From: Flavobacterium circumlabens
Lineage (GTDB): Bacteria > Bacteroidota > Bacteroidia > Flavobacteriales > Flavobacteriaceae
Reading direction: 5' to 3'
NCBI RefSeq assembly: GCF_004345565.1
Contig: NZ_SLWA01000004.1
Span: 360,162 to 424,161, forward strand
Length of the DNA stretch: 64,000 bases
Part shown: piece after piece, positions 47,629 through 54,643 of the stretch
Layout: each line of letters starts with the position of its first letter
Numbering within the stretch: the first letter of the stretch is position 1
The notes under the pieces: generated by a model
The model's database searches: none
What the model saw: the letters and a program-made list of their open reading frames with translations, nothing else
Told to the model about the DNA's origin: nothing
Made by a program: the position numbers and the translations under genes

Positions 47629-49011
47629 TTAGGTTTTTCGACTTCCCCCTAGTGTTTGGCCAACAATATCTTTAACTTGTAAATACTCGTCTTTTCTTTT
47701 ACTAAATTCTAACAACAACCTGTCTTCAATATTATACTTAATAGGAGGACATGGAGAAATCCCTTCTTTCCATAATTTTGGGCACGCACCACCACAGATT
47801 GGCAGTATACGGCATGTTGTACATGGAACTTCCCCATTTAAAATATCATCATTCCATGACGAGAAAGGTCTTTCAGTATTACTATTATATTCACCATTCA
47901 GTTTACCTATCTTAAATGCCTCGACATCTTTATACACATCAACTTGTGAAATTTCTGTACAATTGTATACATTACCATCTGCATCAAAGACTTCAGCATT
48001 TTCATGTAAGCTTGTACACACAATATTAGTTTTCTTTCCAGGGAGAATCCCAATAGAATGATTTTTTTTCATTAAAATTAAATATTCTTCAATTTGAAAC
48101 TTAGAATAGTCCCTTTGAGACAATGAACTTAAATGTGCATCATTACCCCAGGAATGTATAGGTGCAGTATAAAATGATATTTTATTAAGGATTTTTTCTT
48201 TATCAAGTAATTCAATTAAATCAAATGCACTTTTGTAGTTTGATCCGTCAACATTGCAACGTACTTTTATAAAACACTTTAATTGGTCAAATTTCGCATC
48301 GCTGACTATATCTTTTAGATTTTTAAAAATCAGTCCGAATGTTTTTTCTTTTAGTTTAGTGTGCCTTCTCAAGTCATGATTTTCTTCAGTACCATCGAGA
48401 GTTATCTCAAAATCTTTTACTTTATAATTTTCAACTAAATCAAAAAAGATATCCTTTTTTAAACTCAATCCATTTGTAATCATTTTAGCCGAATAGCTGC
48501 AATTATTTCCCGAAGCTAATTCCATTAGCTCCTTAGACAATTTCTTGATGTTTAGCAAACCCATTAATGGTTCTGCGCCAAACCAGCTAATACCTAATTC
48601 TTTATACTCTTTTGCTTTTAGATTCTTTGCAATTCTTTCAATAATTTTTTTGTTTAAATTCTCATCTAAACCATTTTTTGTATGAACCTGTCCACAATAT
48701 CCGCAACCCAGCTGACAATTTGAAGAGGGTGAAATAACCTGATAAAGTAAATTATCAATCTTAATAGCTTCTTTATTTTCTTTAATAATAAAATCTAATT
48801 CATTAAAATCATTTGAAACCAGTATTTTATTTTTCACTAATTCTTGTAATACATCATTATCTATTTCATTTAGATTATTATTCATTAAAATATGATATAA
48901 ATCAAGTTGTATTAATGTCATTGTGGTGGAAATAGTGGAATAAAGTAAAACATACTTATTTGTTATGATTGGTTGAGAAAAAACTAAATAATTCGATAAT
49001 TTATACTTCAT
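47629..49011 (-). CDS. Radical SAM/SPASM peptide maturase
   Basis: 460 aa. The radical SAM cluster motif is Cys99-x3-Cys103-x2-Cys106 (CQLGCGYC), followed by a GGEP-like WFGAEP (143-148). The C-terminal SPASM domain has the full seven-Cys pattern: Cys332-x13-Gly346-x4-Cys351, Cys397-x2-Cys400-x5-Cys406-x3-Cys410 and Cys421, which should bind two auxiliary 4Fe-4S clusters. Residues 1-75 form a beta-hairpin/winged-helix region of the type that binds leader peptides. Such enzymes install thioether or carbon-carbon crosslinks or epimerise residues; the exact chemistry cannot be told from sequence. It is the first gene of the left arm and is driven by the operator-controlled promoter at 49215-49246, with a leader of nearly 200 nt. 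Confidence 0.93.
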   Translation of the reverse strand: MKYKLSNYLVFSQPIITNKYVLLYSTISTTMTLIQLDLYHILMNNNLNEIDNDVLQELVKNKILVSNDFNELDFIIKENKEAIKIDNLLYQVISPSSNCQLGCGYCGQVHTKNGLDENLNKKIIERIAKNLKAKEYKELGISWFGAEPLMGLLNIKKLSKELMELASGNNCSYSAKMITNGLSLKKDIFFDLVENYKVKDFEITLDGTEENHDLRRHTKLKEKTFGLIFKNLKDIVSDAKFDQLKCFIKVRCNVDGSNYKSAFDLIELLDKEKILNKISFYTAPIHSWGNDAHLSSLSQRDYSKFQIEEYLILMKKNHSIGILPGKKTNIVCTSLHENAEVFDADGNVYNCTEISQVDVYKDVEAFKIGKLNGEYNSNTERPFSSWNDDILNGEVPCTTCRILPICGGACPKLWKEGISPCPPIKYNIEDRLLLEFSKRKDEYLQVKDIVGQTLGGSRKT

Positions 49012-49214
49012 CTTTAATTTTAAATATTGTTTTGTTCTGAATTATATTTTCATTCTAAAATAGAGCTTCCGAAAATCAGATTTTTAACATATGTAATTAA
49101 TTATAAAGTTTAATACATATTAAATCTCAATTTATTTTTTTTGAGTTTTTTTTAGGATTTGACAGTTTATCTTCAAAATGTAAAGCACTACATAAAAATA
49201 TTATTTCCTGCAAC

Positions 49215-49246
49215 CAAAACTAGATCATGAAAATGTACAAAGCAAA
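49215..49246 (-). promoter_or_regulatory. Predicted promoter of the radical SAM arm
   Basis: On the minus strand, TTTG (49246-49243), a 20-bp spacer and TAGTTTTG (49222-49215). The -7 box and its flank (CCAAAACTAGAT on the plus strand) are identical to those of the PKS promoter, as are all spacings to the operator. Confidence 0.75.
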
Positions 49247-49260
49247 CAATGCTAAACACA

Positions 49261-49291
49261 ATTTATAAATATCGAGTCGATATTTATAAAT
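49261..49291. promoter_or_regulatory. Operator copy 2 (31-bp perfect palindrome)
   Basis: Two 15-bp arms (ATTTATAAATATCGA and its complement) flank a single central G, making a perfect palindrome. The ATTTATAAA cores start at 49261 and 49282, 21 bp apart as in copy 1. The inner edge is 39 bp from the first base of the -7 box of the leftward promoter. It is about 190 bp from the rightward lanB start, so it may act mainly on the left arm. Confidence 0.8.
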
Positions 49292-49355
49292 ACCATAGTG
49301 ACTAAATTTCATAAGTTTTGCCTTAATAATAACAACAAAAAAAAGGCTTTAGAAT

Positions 49356-49397
49356 CTCAAATAAACATTTAATTACTTAATAAAATGTTTATTTGAG
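49356..49397. promoter_or_regulatory. Perfect 15-bp inverted repeat in the divergent intergenic region
   Basis: CTCAAATAAACATTT (49356-49370) and its exact complement (49383-49397) are separated by 12 bp. It sits between the leftward promoter and the lanB promoter, upstream of both, so it is not an ordinary gene-end terminator. It could be an operator for another regulator or a block to antisense read-through. Confidence 0.5.
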
Positions 49398-49422
49398 AAA
49401 TAACAACTTAATTTCTATAAAT

Positions 49423-49455
49423 ATTGCTATATTGATAAATTAATATTTATTTTTG
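49423..49455 (+). promoter_or_regulatory. Predicted promoter of the lanB operon
   Basis: ATTG (49423-49426), a 21-bp spacer and TATTTTTG (49448-49455) fit the Bacteroidota consensus. Transcription would begin about 20 bp before the dehydratase ATG at 49481. The ATTTATAAAT operator is not found at the matching position here, so this operon may be controlled differently. Confidence 0.5.
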
Positions 49456-49480
49456 GCATCCGATTCTTATATTAAATTTT

Positions 49481-51760
49481 ATGTGTAAACCAGAAATAGG
49501 CTACAGTTTTTTTTCTTCTTTTATAATAAGAACTCCCTCGTACCCTATTACCTTTTATATAAAACTTACAGATACAGCTACTGTTGAACGTGAAAATGTA
49601 ATTGAAGTATTAAAAGATAAGAATATATGTGAAGCTTTATTTTTAGCTTCACCTGACTTTTATAAAGAAGTACTTAAATGGATAAAAACGGATGACTACA
49701 ACACTAAAAAGGTTAATAAAATTAAGCTTTCAATTTTAAAGTATCTTATTCGTATGTCAACTAGAAGTACTCCATTTGGGCTTTTCTCAGCTTGTGGTTT
49801 TGGTACATTTGGTAATCAGACAAACATCAATATTGACCGTGAAAGATCTTTTTATAGAAAAACACGTTTTGACATGCAGTTCCTGGCAAATTTAGGAAAT
49901 GAGTTGCAAGCTAATTCATTAGTACAAAATGAATTACTTTTTTTTCCCAATACAACTTTATACAAGTTAGCAGATTTTTACAGATATATCCATTACACTA
50001 TCAATCTTGATATTCGAAAATATTCACTTCAAGCAGTTAAACGAAGTCCACACCTAGATTTGGTATTGGATAAATCACTCTCTGGTGTATCCAAACTAGA
50101 TTTAGTTTCTATTTTAACATCAAAAAAAATAAGCGAAGCTGAAGCGCTAGGCTTTATAATAGAATTAATAGACAATCAAATATTGGTTTCAGAACTAGAG
50201 ACAACTCTTACTGGTGATGATTTTATTAATAGACTAGTTAATTTAAAAAAGCAATCAGATACGGACTTAATAGAAGGGAAATTAGACCCAAATGATTTAT
50301 CCTTAAATCTTAAAACATTATCTAGTAAACTCTCGAAGATTGATAACGAAAAGGGGTTTAAACATAACCATTATGAAGATATTCTTCAAACTTTAAAAAG
50401 CAAAAACATTATTGTTAATGAAAAATATTTATTTCAGACAGATTTATTTTTAAATTCAAATAAATTTCAATTAGATAAAAAATATAAAACTGAATTATTA
50501 AATACAATAAGGCTTTTAAACAAGATTTCAGACAAACCAAAAAAAACATCTTTAGAAAATTTTAAAAAATCATTTACTAGACGATATGAAAATCAAGCAA
50601 TACCATTAGTTAAAGCATTAGATTTTGAAACGGGTATTAGATATGGATCAGAAAATGAAGATTTTGATGTTACACCTTTATTAGATAGTATTGATTTAAA
50701 ATCTAGATTAGACACAAAAATTATTTTAGATAATGTAGAAAAAATAATCCATAATAAAATTAAAAATGCGCTAATAAATAGTGAAGATAGTTTTGAAATA
50801 ACTTTTGATGATTTTGCTACTATTGATTTTTCTAATAAAAACCTGCCAATCACATTTTCCTGCATTTTTGAAATTGTTGAAGAGAATGAAAAAGAATGGC
50901 TTGTTATTCAGCATATTGGGGGCTCCAGCGCTGCAAATATGCTAGCTAGATTTTGTTACGGCAATTCGGATATAAATGATTTTGCAAATGAAATTACAAA
51001 ATATGAATCAGAGAATTTCGATGATAAAATCATTGCCGAAATTATTCATTTGCCTGAATCAAGAACTGGAAATGTTCTTCGCAGGCCAACTTTCAGAAAT
51101 TATGAAATTCCTTATTTAGCGCAATCAAATTTAGCCCCTTCAAATCAAATTACTATTGAAGATATTATTTTAAAGATAAATAGCGATCGTCTTATATTAT
51201 GGAGTAAAAAATACAATAAAGAAATTATACCTAGATTAACTAACGCTCATAACTTTCTTCAAAAAACGCTACCTATTTATAATTTTTTATGTGACATGCA
51301 GTTTGAAAATTGCAAATCTGTAATAGGAATTAATAAAAAAAACTTAGAAATGTTGTACGATTATTTTCCAAGAATAACTTCAGGTATTTGTATAATTTCA
51401 AAAGCAACATGGATATTTAGTGAAGAGCAAAACCCCTCTTTTTTTAAATTTTTAAATAACGAATATAAAATTGATGATAAAGATGCTCGCGACACTGCTC
51501 GTAATCTGTTGTGTTCTATAAAAAATAAACCATTACCTCAATACGTTTCATTATTAAATGGAGACAACAGTTTATTGATAAATATGGGAAATATTACTTG
51601 TCTTGAAATCTTATTTTCAACTATTAAAGGTCGAAAAAGGTTTATACTAGAAGAATTCTTATTTCCATCACAAAAAATTATCACAACTAAAAATGGCCAC
51701 TTTTCAAATCAATTTTTAGTTGGTTTAAAATGTAATAAACATGAGCTGAAAAATGAGTAA
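49481..51760 (+). CDS. LanB-type dehydratase, glutamylation subunit
   Basis: 759 aa matching the N-terminal (glutamylation) part of class I lanthipeptide dehydratases. STRSTPFGLFSACGFG (93-108) is the family's TPFG signature, and IGGSSAANMLARFCYG near residue 485 is another typical block. In the family this part transfers Glu from glutamyl-tRNA to Ser or Thr of the precursor. Full LanB proteins are about 1000 aa; here the elimination part is a separate gene that overlaps by 8 bp (ATGAGTAA), which points to translational coupling. Split LanB pairs are known from thiopeptide clusters and, as I recall, from pinensins of Chitinophaga. The likely substrate is the GG-leader peptide at 54452-54598. 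No LanC cyclase is present in the window. Confidence 0.92.
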   Translation: MCKPEIGYSFFSSFIIRTPSYPITFYIKLTDTATVERENVIEVLKDKNICEALFLASPDFYKEVLKWIKTDDYNTKKVNKIKLSILKYLIRMSTRSTPFGLFSACGFGTFGNQTNINIDRERSFYRKTRFDMQFLANLGNELQANSLVQNELLFFPNTTLYKLADFYRYIHYTINLDIRKYSLQAVKRSPHLDLVLDKSLSGVSKLDLVSILTSKKISEAEALGFIIELIDNQILVSELETTLTGDDFINRLVNLKKQSDTDLIEGKLDPNDLSLNLKTLSSKLSKIDNEKGFKHNHYEDILQTLKSKNIIVNEKYLFQTDLFLNSNKFQLDKKYKTELLNTIRLLNKISDKPKKTSLENFKKSFTRRYENQAIPLVKALDFETGIRYGSENEDFDVTPLLDSIDLKSRLDTKIILDNVEKIIHNKIKNALINSEDSFEITFDDFATIDFSNKNLPITFSCIFEIVEENEKEWLVIQHIGGSSAANMLARFCYGNSDINDFANEITKYESENFDDKIIAEIIHLPESRTGNVLRRPTFRNYEIPYLAQSNLAPSNQITIEDIILKINSDRLILWSKKYNKEIIPRLTNAHNFLQKTLPIYNFLCDMQFENCKSVIGINKKNLEMLYDYFPRITSGICIISKATWIFSEEQNPSFFKFLNNEYKIDDKDARDTARNLLCSIKNKPLPQYVSLLNGDNSLLINMGNITCLEILFSTIKGRKRFILEEFLFPSQKIITTKNGHFSNQFLVGLKCNKHELKNE

Positions 51761-52622
51761 AATAAAAAGAAATTTTATTGTAGGTGAAGAATGGCTCTAT
51801 TATAAAATTTATTGTGGCTACCATACTGCTGATAAAATTTTAACTAACGAAGTTCAAATCATTATCAATAAATTATTTAAACAGAAACTTATTGATCAGT
51901 GGTTTTTTATAAGATATCACGACCCTGATTTCCACCTAAGACTACGTTTTCATCTGGTTAATTTGAATTCTATTACGGAAGTAATTGAACTGATAAAATC
52001 TCATTTCTCTAAATTGTTTGAAAATGACACAATTTATGATGTTATACTACCAACTTACAAAAGAGAAATAGAGCGATATGGCGAAAGTACAATCCTATAT
52101 TCAGAAAAATTATTTTATTATAATAGCAAAAAAATTATTGAATTAATTAGCAAAACGGTACCTGAATTTGATGAAATTACTAGAATTCTCAGTTCATTGC
52201 ATATGATTGCCAATTTACTTAAATATTTTGAAATCCCTATTGATGTAAGCCTGGCTTTTGTAACAGATAGATATTTGCATTTTAAACTAGAGCATAATAT
52301 TCAAAAAGAAAATATTGCTAAAATGACTAAATTATTTTCTATATATAAGCCAGAAATTTTATTACTCCTATCAGAAAACCGCGATCCCCAGCATTTGGAA
52401 GGGCTTAATAAGATATTAAAGTTAAAAGTGGAAGAAATAAAAACAATAAAAAAAATTTTAAATAATGTACCTACTGACAACAGTAGTTATGTTTTAGATT
52501 TAATTGCATCATTTATTCATATGAATATCAATAGGACATTTCGATCTAAGCAGAGAGAATACGAACTTATATGTTACGATTTTATGAGTAGGTACTATAA
52601 ATATATTATATATAAAAAATGA
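51753..52622 (+). CDS. LanB-type dehydratase, elimination subunit (SpaB_C domain)
   Basis: 289 aa, the size of a stand-alone SpaB_C / thiopeptide-type dehydratase domain. EEWLYYKIYCG near the N terminus and WFFIRYHDPDFHLRLRFH (about residues 50-67) are the diagnostic blocks. This subunit should remove glutamate from glutamylated Ser/Thr to leave dehydroalanine or dehydrobutyrine. It overlaps the glutamylation gene by 8 bp and its stop overlaps the next start (ATGA), so three proteins are made from one coupled message. The two subunits together equal one normal LanB (1048 aa), so neither looks truncated. Confidence 0.9.
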   Translation: MSKIKRNFIVGEEWLYYKIYCGYHTADKILTNEVQIIINKLFKQKLIDQWFFIRYHDPDFHLRLRFHLVNLNSITEVIELIKSHFSKLFENDTIYDVILPTYKREIERYGESTILYSEKLFYYNSKKIIELISKTVPEFDEITRILSSLHMIANLLKYFEIPIDVSLAFVTDRYLHFKLEHNIQKENIAKMTKLFSIYKPEILLLLSENRDPQHLEGLNKILKLKVEEIKTIKKILNNVPTDNSSYVLDLIASFIHMNINRTFRSKQREYELICYDFMSRYYKYIIYKK

Positions 52623-54313
52623 AAAAAAAATCTCTATTAATTTTCTTTTTTGTTACCGGAATAATTTTCTCTCAACAAAATAACTCAAAAAACAAATTAT
52701 TAGTCAAAAATTTGAGTTTTGCAGAATTAGACAAAAAAATTAATAATTCTAATTTAAATTTATACGAAAAAAAAGCTTATTCTGATTTATATTATAAAAA
52801 AGCCAAAGAATCAGGTGATATTTATAAAATTTCAGATGCAATGTATTGTAAGGCATTAATTCATGCTGGAAAGCCATCACAATTAAAATATGCAGATTCA
52901 ATAATTTCATTAACCAAAGACAAGCCTAATTTTATTTACCCTGCAAGAGGTTACATGCTAAGAGCGAATTATTTTCAAATGAAACTGAATTTAAATCAAG
53001 CATTAAAAAATGTACTTATTGCTAAAAAATTCTCTAAAAGTAGCGGAAATTTTGAACAAAACTTACTAATTAAGAGATATATTGGATTAATAAAAATTGA
53101 ATTAGGAAGAGCTGAAGAAGCCCTGCCTTTATTCTTAGAAAATTTAGATTATTTTAAAAATAAACCTGATAAAACATTAGACGTTGTTTTTATTAAATGG
53201 GTACTGTCAGATATTTACATAAGACTAAATAAGGTTGATACTGCATTATCTTATATAAATAATGAACTATTAACGCTTTCTGATACTAATCCATACTATC
53301 CTTATTTTGTAATGTATAAAGGAATATGTTTATATCTAAAAGGTGATTTTGTTCACAGTAAACACTATATAGAAAAAGCCATAGATTTAATTAAGAAAAC
53401 AGATGATTCTTTAAATTTAGCTATTTGTTATTATTATAAAGGAGAGAATATCTTTAAAACTGAAAAGAGTACGAAGAAAGCAACGCTTTATTTTGAAATG
53501 GTAGATTCTATATTAGTTAAAAAAAAACAATATTCCTGTGATATAAGAGATAATTATATTCGTTTAATTGAAATCGCTAAAAGTAATAAGAACGATAAAA
53601 AGCAGCTATATTATTTAAATCGATTAATTGAAATAGACAACTATTTCAAGGCTAATAATATAATACTAACAAGAAATATTAGTAAGAGCTATGACACACC
53701 AAATTTGTTAATTGAGAAAGAAAATTTAATTAAGCAAATAAAAGCTGAAAATAATTTTTTTAGCATGATAACATTTTCATTAATTTTAGGATTAGGATTT
53801 TCTTTTTTTTATATAATAAAAGTTAAAAAAAGAAATAGAATTTTTAAGAAACGATTTAGTGAATTAATGGAAACTCCTACATTAGAGAAGTTAGACAACC
53901 TGAATGAGCTAAATGAAATAAAAAAGAATCACGAAGAAAAAGAAAAGACAATTGATTTACCAATTGAAATGGTAAATGAAATATTGAAAAAATTACATGA
54001 ATTTGAAACTAATAAAAAATATTTGTTACCAAATTTAAAACAGACGGATCTTGCTAAACAATTTGATAGTAATAGTACTTATTTATCTAAAATTATTAAT
54101 TTTTACAAAGGTAAAAACTTCAGTCAATATATAAATGATATGCGTATTGACTATGCTATAAATAAATTAAAAAAAGATAAAAAATTTAGAAAGTATACAA
54201 TTAAAGCGATTTCTGAAGAAGTCGGTTTTAATAATTCAGAATCATTTGCAAAAGCGTTTTACAATAATACAGGTTTACAACCATCTTATTTTATAAAAAA
54301 AATTGAAGAATAG
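52619..54313 (+). CDS. Membrane-anchored TPR-AraC transcription regulator
   Basis: 564 aa: signal/anchor (LLIFFFVTGIIFS), TPR-like helical repeats to about residue 360, one transmembrane helix (about 380-402), a short linker, and a C-terminal AraC-type DNA-binding domain with two helix-turn-helices (about 470-490, and 529-552 containing ISEEVGFNNSESFAKAF). This layout is common in Bacteroidota, where the periplasmic TPR part is thought to sense a ligand such as a peptide. It is the obvious candidate for binding the three operator copies near 44.6, 49.3 and 54.4 kb, whose 21-bp repeat spacing fits two AraC-family contacts. Its ATG overlaps the stop of the dehydratase subunit. Confidence 0.88.
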   Translation: MKKKSLLIFFFVTGIIFSQQNNSKNKLLVKNLSFAELDKKINNSNLNLYEKKAYSDLYYKKAKESGDIYKISDAMYCKALIHAGKPSQLKYADSIISLTKDKPNFIYPARGYMLRANYFQMKLNLNQALKNVLIAKKFSKSSGNFEQNLLIKRYIGLIKIELGRAEEALPLFLENLDYFKNKPDKTLDVVFIKWVLSDIYIRLNKVDTALSYINNELLTLSDTNPYYPYFVMYKGICLYLKGDFVHSKHYIEKAIDLIKKTDDSLNLAICYYYKGENIFKTEKSTKKATLYFEMVDSILVKKKQYSCDIRDNYIRLIEIAKSNKNDKKQLYYLNRLIEIDNYFKANNIILTRNISKSYDTPNLLIEKENLIKQIKAENNFFSMITFSLILGLGFSFFYIIKVKKRNRIFKKRFSELMETPTLEKLDNLNELNEIKKNHEEKEKTIDLPIEMVNEILKKLHEFETNKKYLLPNLKQTDLAKQFDSNSTYLSKIINFYKGKNFSQYINDMRIDYAINKLKKDKKFRKYTIKAISEEVGFNNSESFAKAFYNNTGLQPSYFIKKIEE

Positions 54314-54349
54314 GAAAATAAAACAATTGTATAAAACTCATTATAAAAT

Positions 54350-54382
54350 ATTTACATTAATAAATATCGATATTTATAAATA
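54350..54382. promoter_or_regulatory. Operator copy 3 upstream of the Cys-less precursor
   Basis: TCGATATTTATAAAT (54367-54381) is identical over 15 bases to the near half of operator copy 2 read in the same direction relative to its promoter. Its inner edge is 39 bp from the first base of the TACATTTG box, the same distance as in the other two copies. The second half-site expected 21 bp upstream is poorly conserved. Confidence 0.65.
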
Positions 54383-54419
54383 TAGACTAATGAAACTATT
54401 TTAAATCACTTTTGAGATA

Positions 54420-54427
54420 TACATTTG
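54420..54427 (+). promoter_or_regulatory. Predicted -7 box for the GG-leader precursor
   Basis: TACATTTG matches TAnnTTTG and lies exactly where the operator geometry predicts. No good TTTG is seen 20 bp upstream (the bases there are CTAT), which fits a promoter that depends on an activator. It leaves a leader of under 20 nt before the precursor ATG. Confidence 0.6.
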
Positions 54428-54451
54428 CTCACAATTAGTAAATTAAACTCA

Positions 54452-54598
54452 ATGAAAAATATTCAAAAAAATCAAGAAAAAAAACTTTCTTTAGAAAAAT
54501 TTAAAATTGCAGAAATTAAAAACAAAAAAGTTATTATAGGCGGAAATGCTCCAGAGGAAGGAGATCCTCCTGCAACTTCTCCAACTGTAAGAGGTTAA
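54452..54598 (+). CDS. Class I lanthipeptide-type precursor with GG leader and no cysteine (48 aa)
   Basis: Short gene from ATG 54452 to TAA 54598. The leader contains KKLSLEKFKIAEIKN followed by VIIGG, the pattern of Bacteroidota LanB-dependent leaders ending in a double glycine (residues 30-31). The 17-residue core begins NAPEEGDPP and continues ATSPTVRG. It holds Thr42, Ser43 and Thr45 as dehydration sites but no Cys, so lanthionine rings cannot form within it. The position after the split LanB and regulator, and before a prolyl oligopeptidase, supports its role. The expected product is a linear, Pro-rich dehydropeptide, unless the chain is modified by other means. Confidence 0.85.
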   Translation: MKNIQKNQEKKLSLEKFKIAEIKNKKVIIGGNAPEEGDPPATSPTVRG

Positions 54599-54643
54599 TT
54601 TTTCTTAAGGTTAGCTTTAAGAAAATAAATAATGTTACATTAA

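Noticed and set aside
49130..49160. CTCAA/TTGAG hairpin with a T run on the plus strand in the radical SAM leader
   Set aside because: No plus-strand gene precedes it and the stem is only 5 bp in an AT-rich region.
49405..49450. A fourth operator copy near the lanB promoter (CTATAAATATTG, GATAAATTAATATTTA)
   Set aside because: Matches to the core are poor and the 39-bp spacing to the -7 box is not kept; AT-richness explains it.
51753..51760. Frameshift splitting one LanB gene
   Set aside because: The downstream gene has its own ATG in an ATGAGTAA overlap, both parts match natural domain limits, and split LanB pairs are known.
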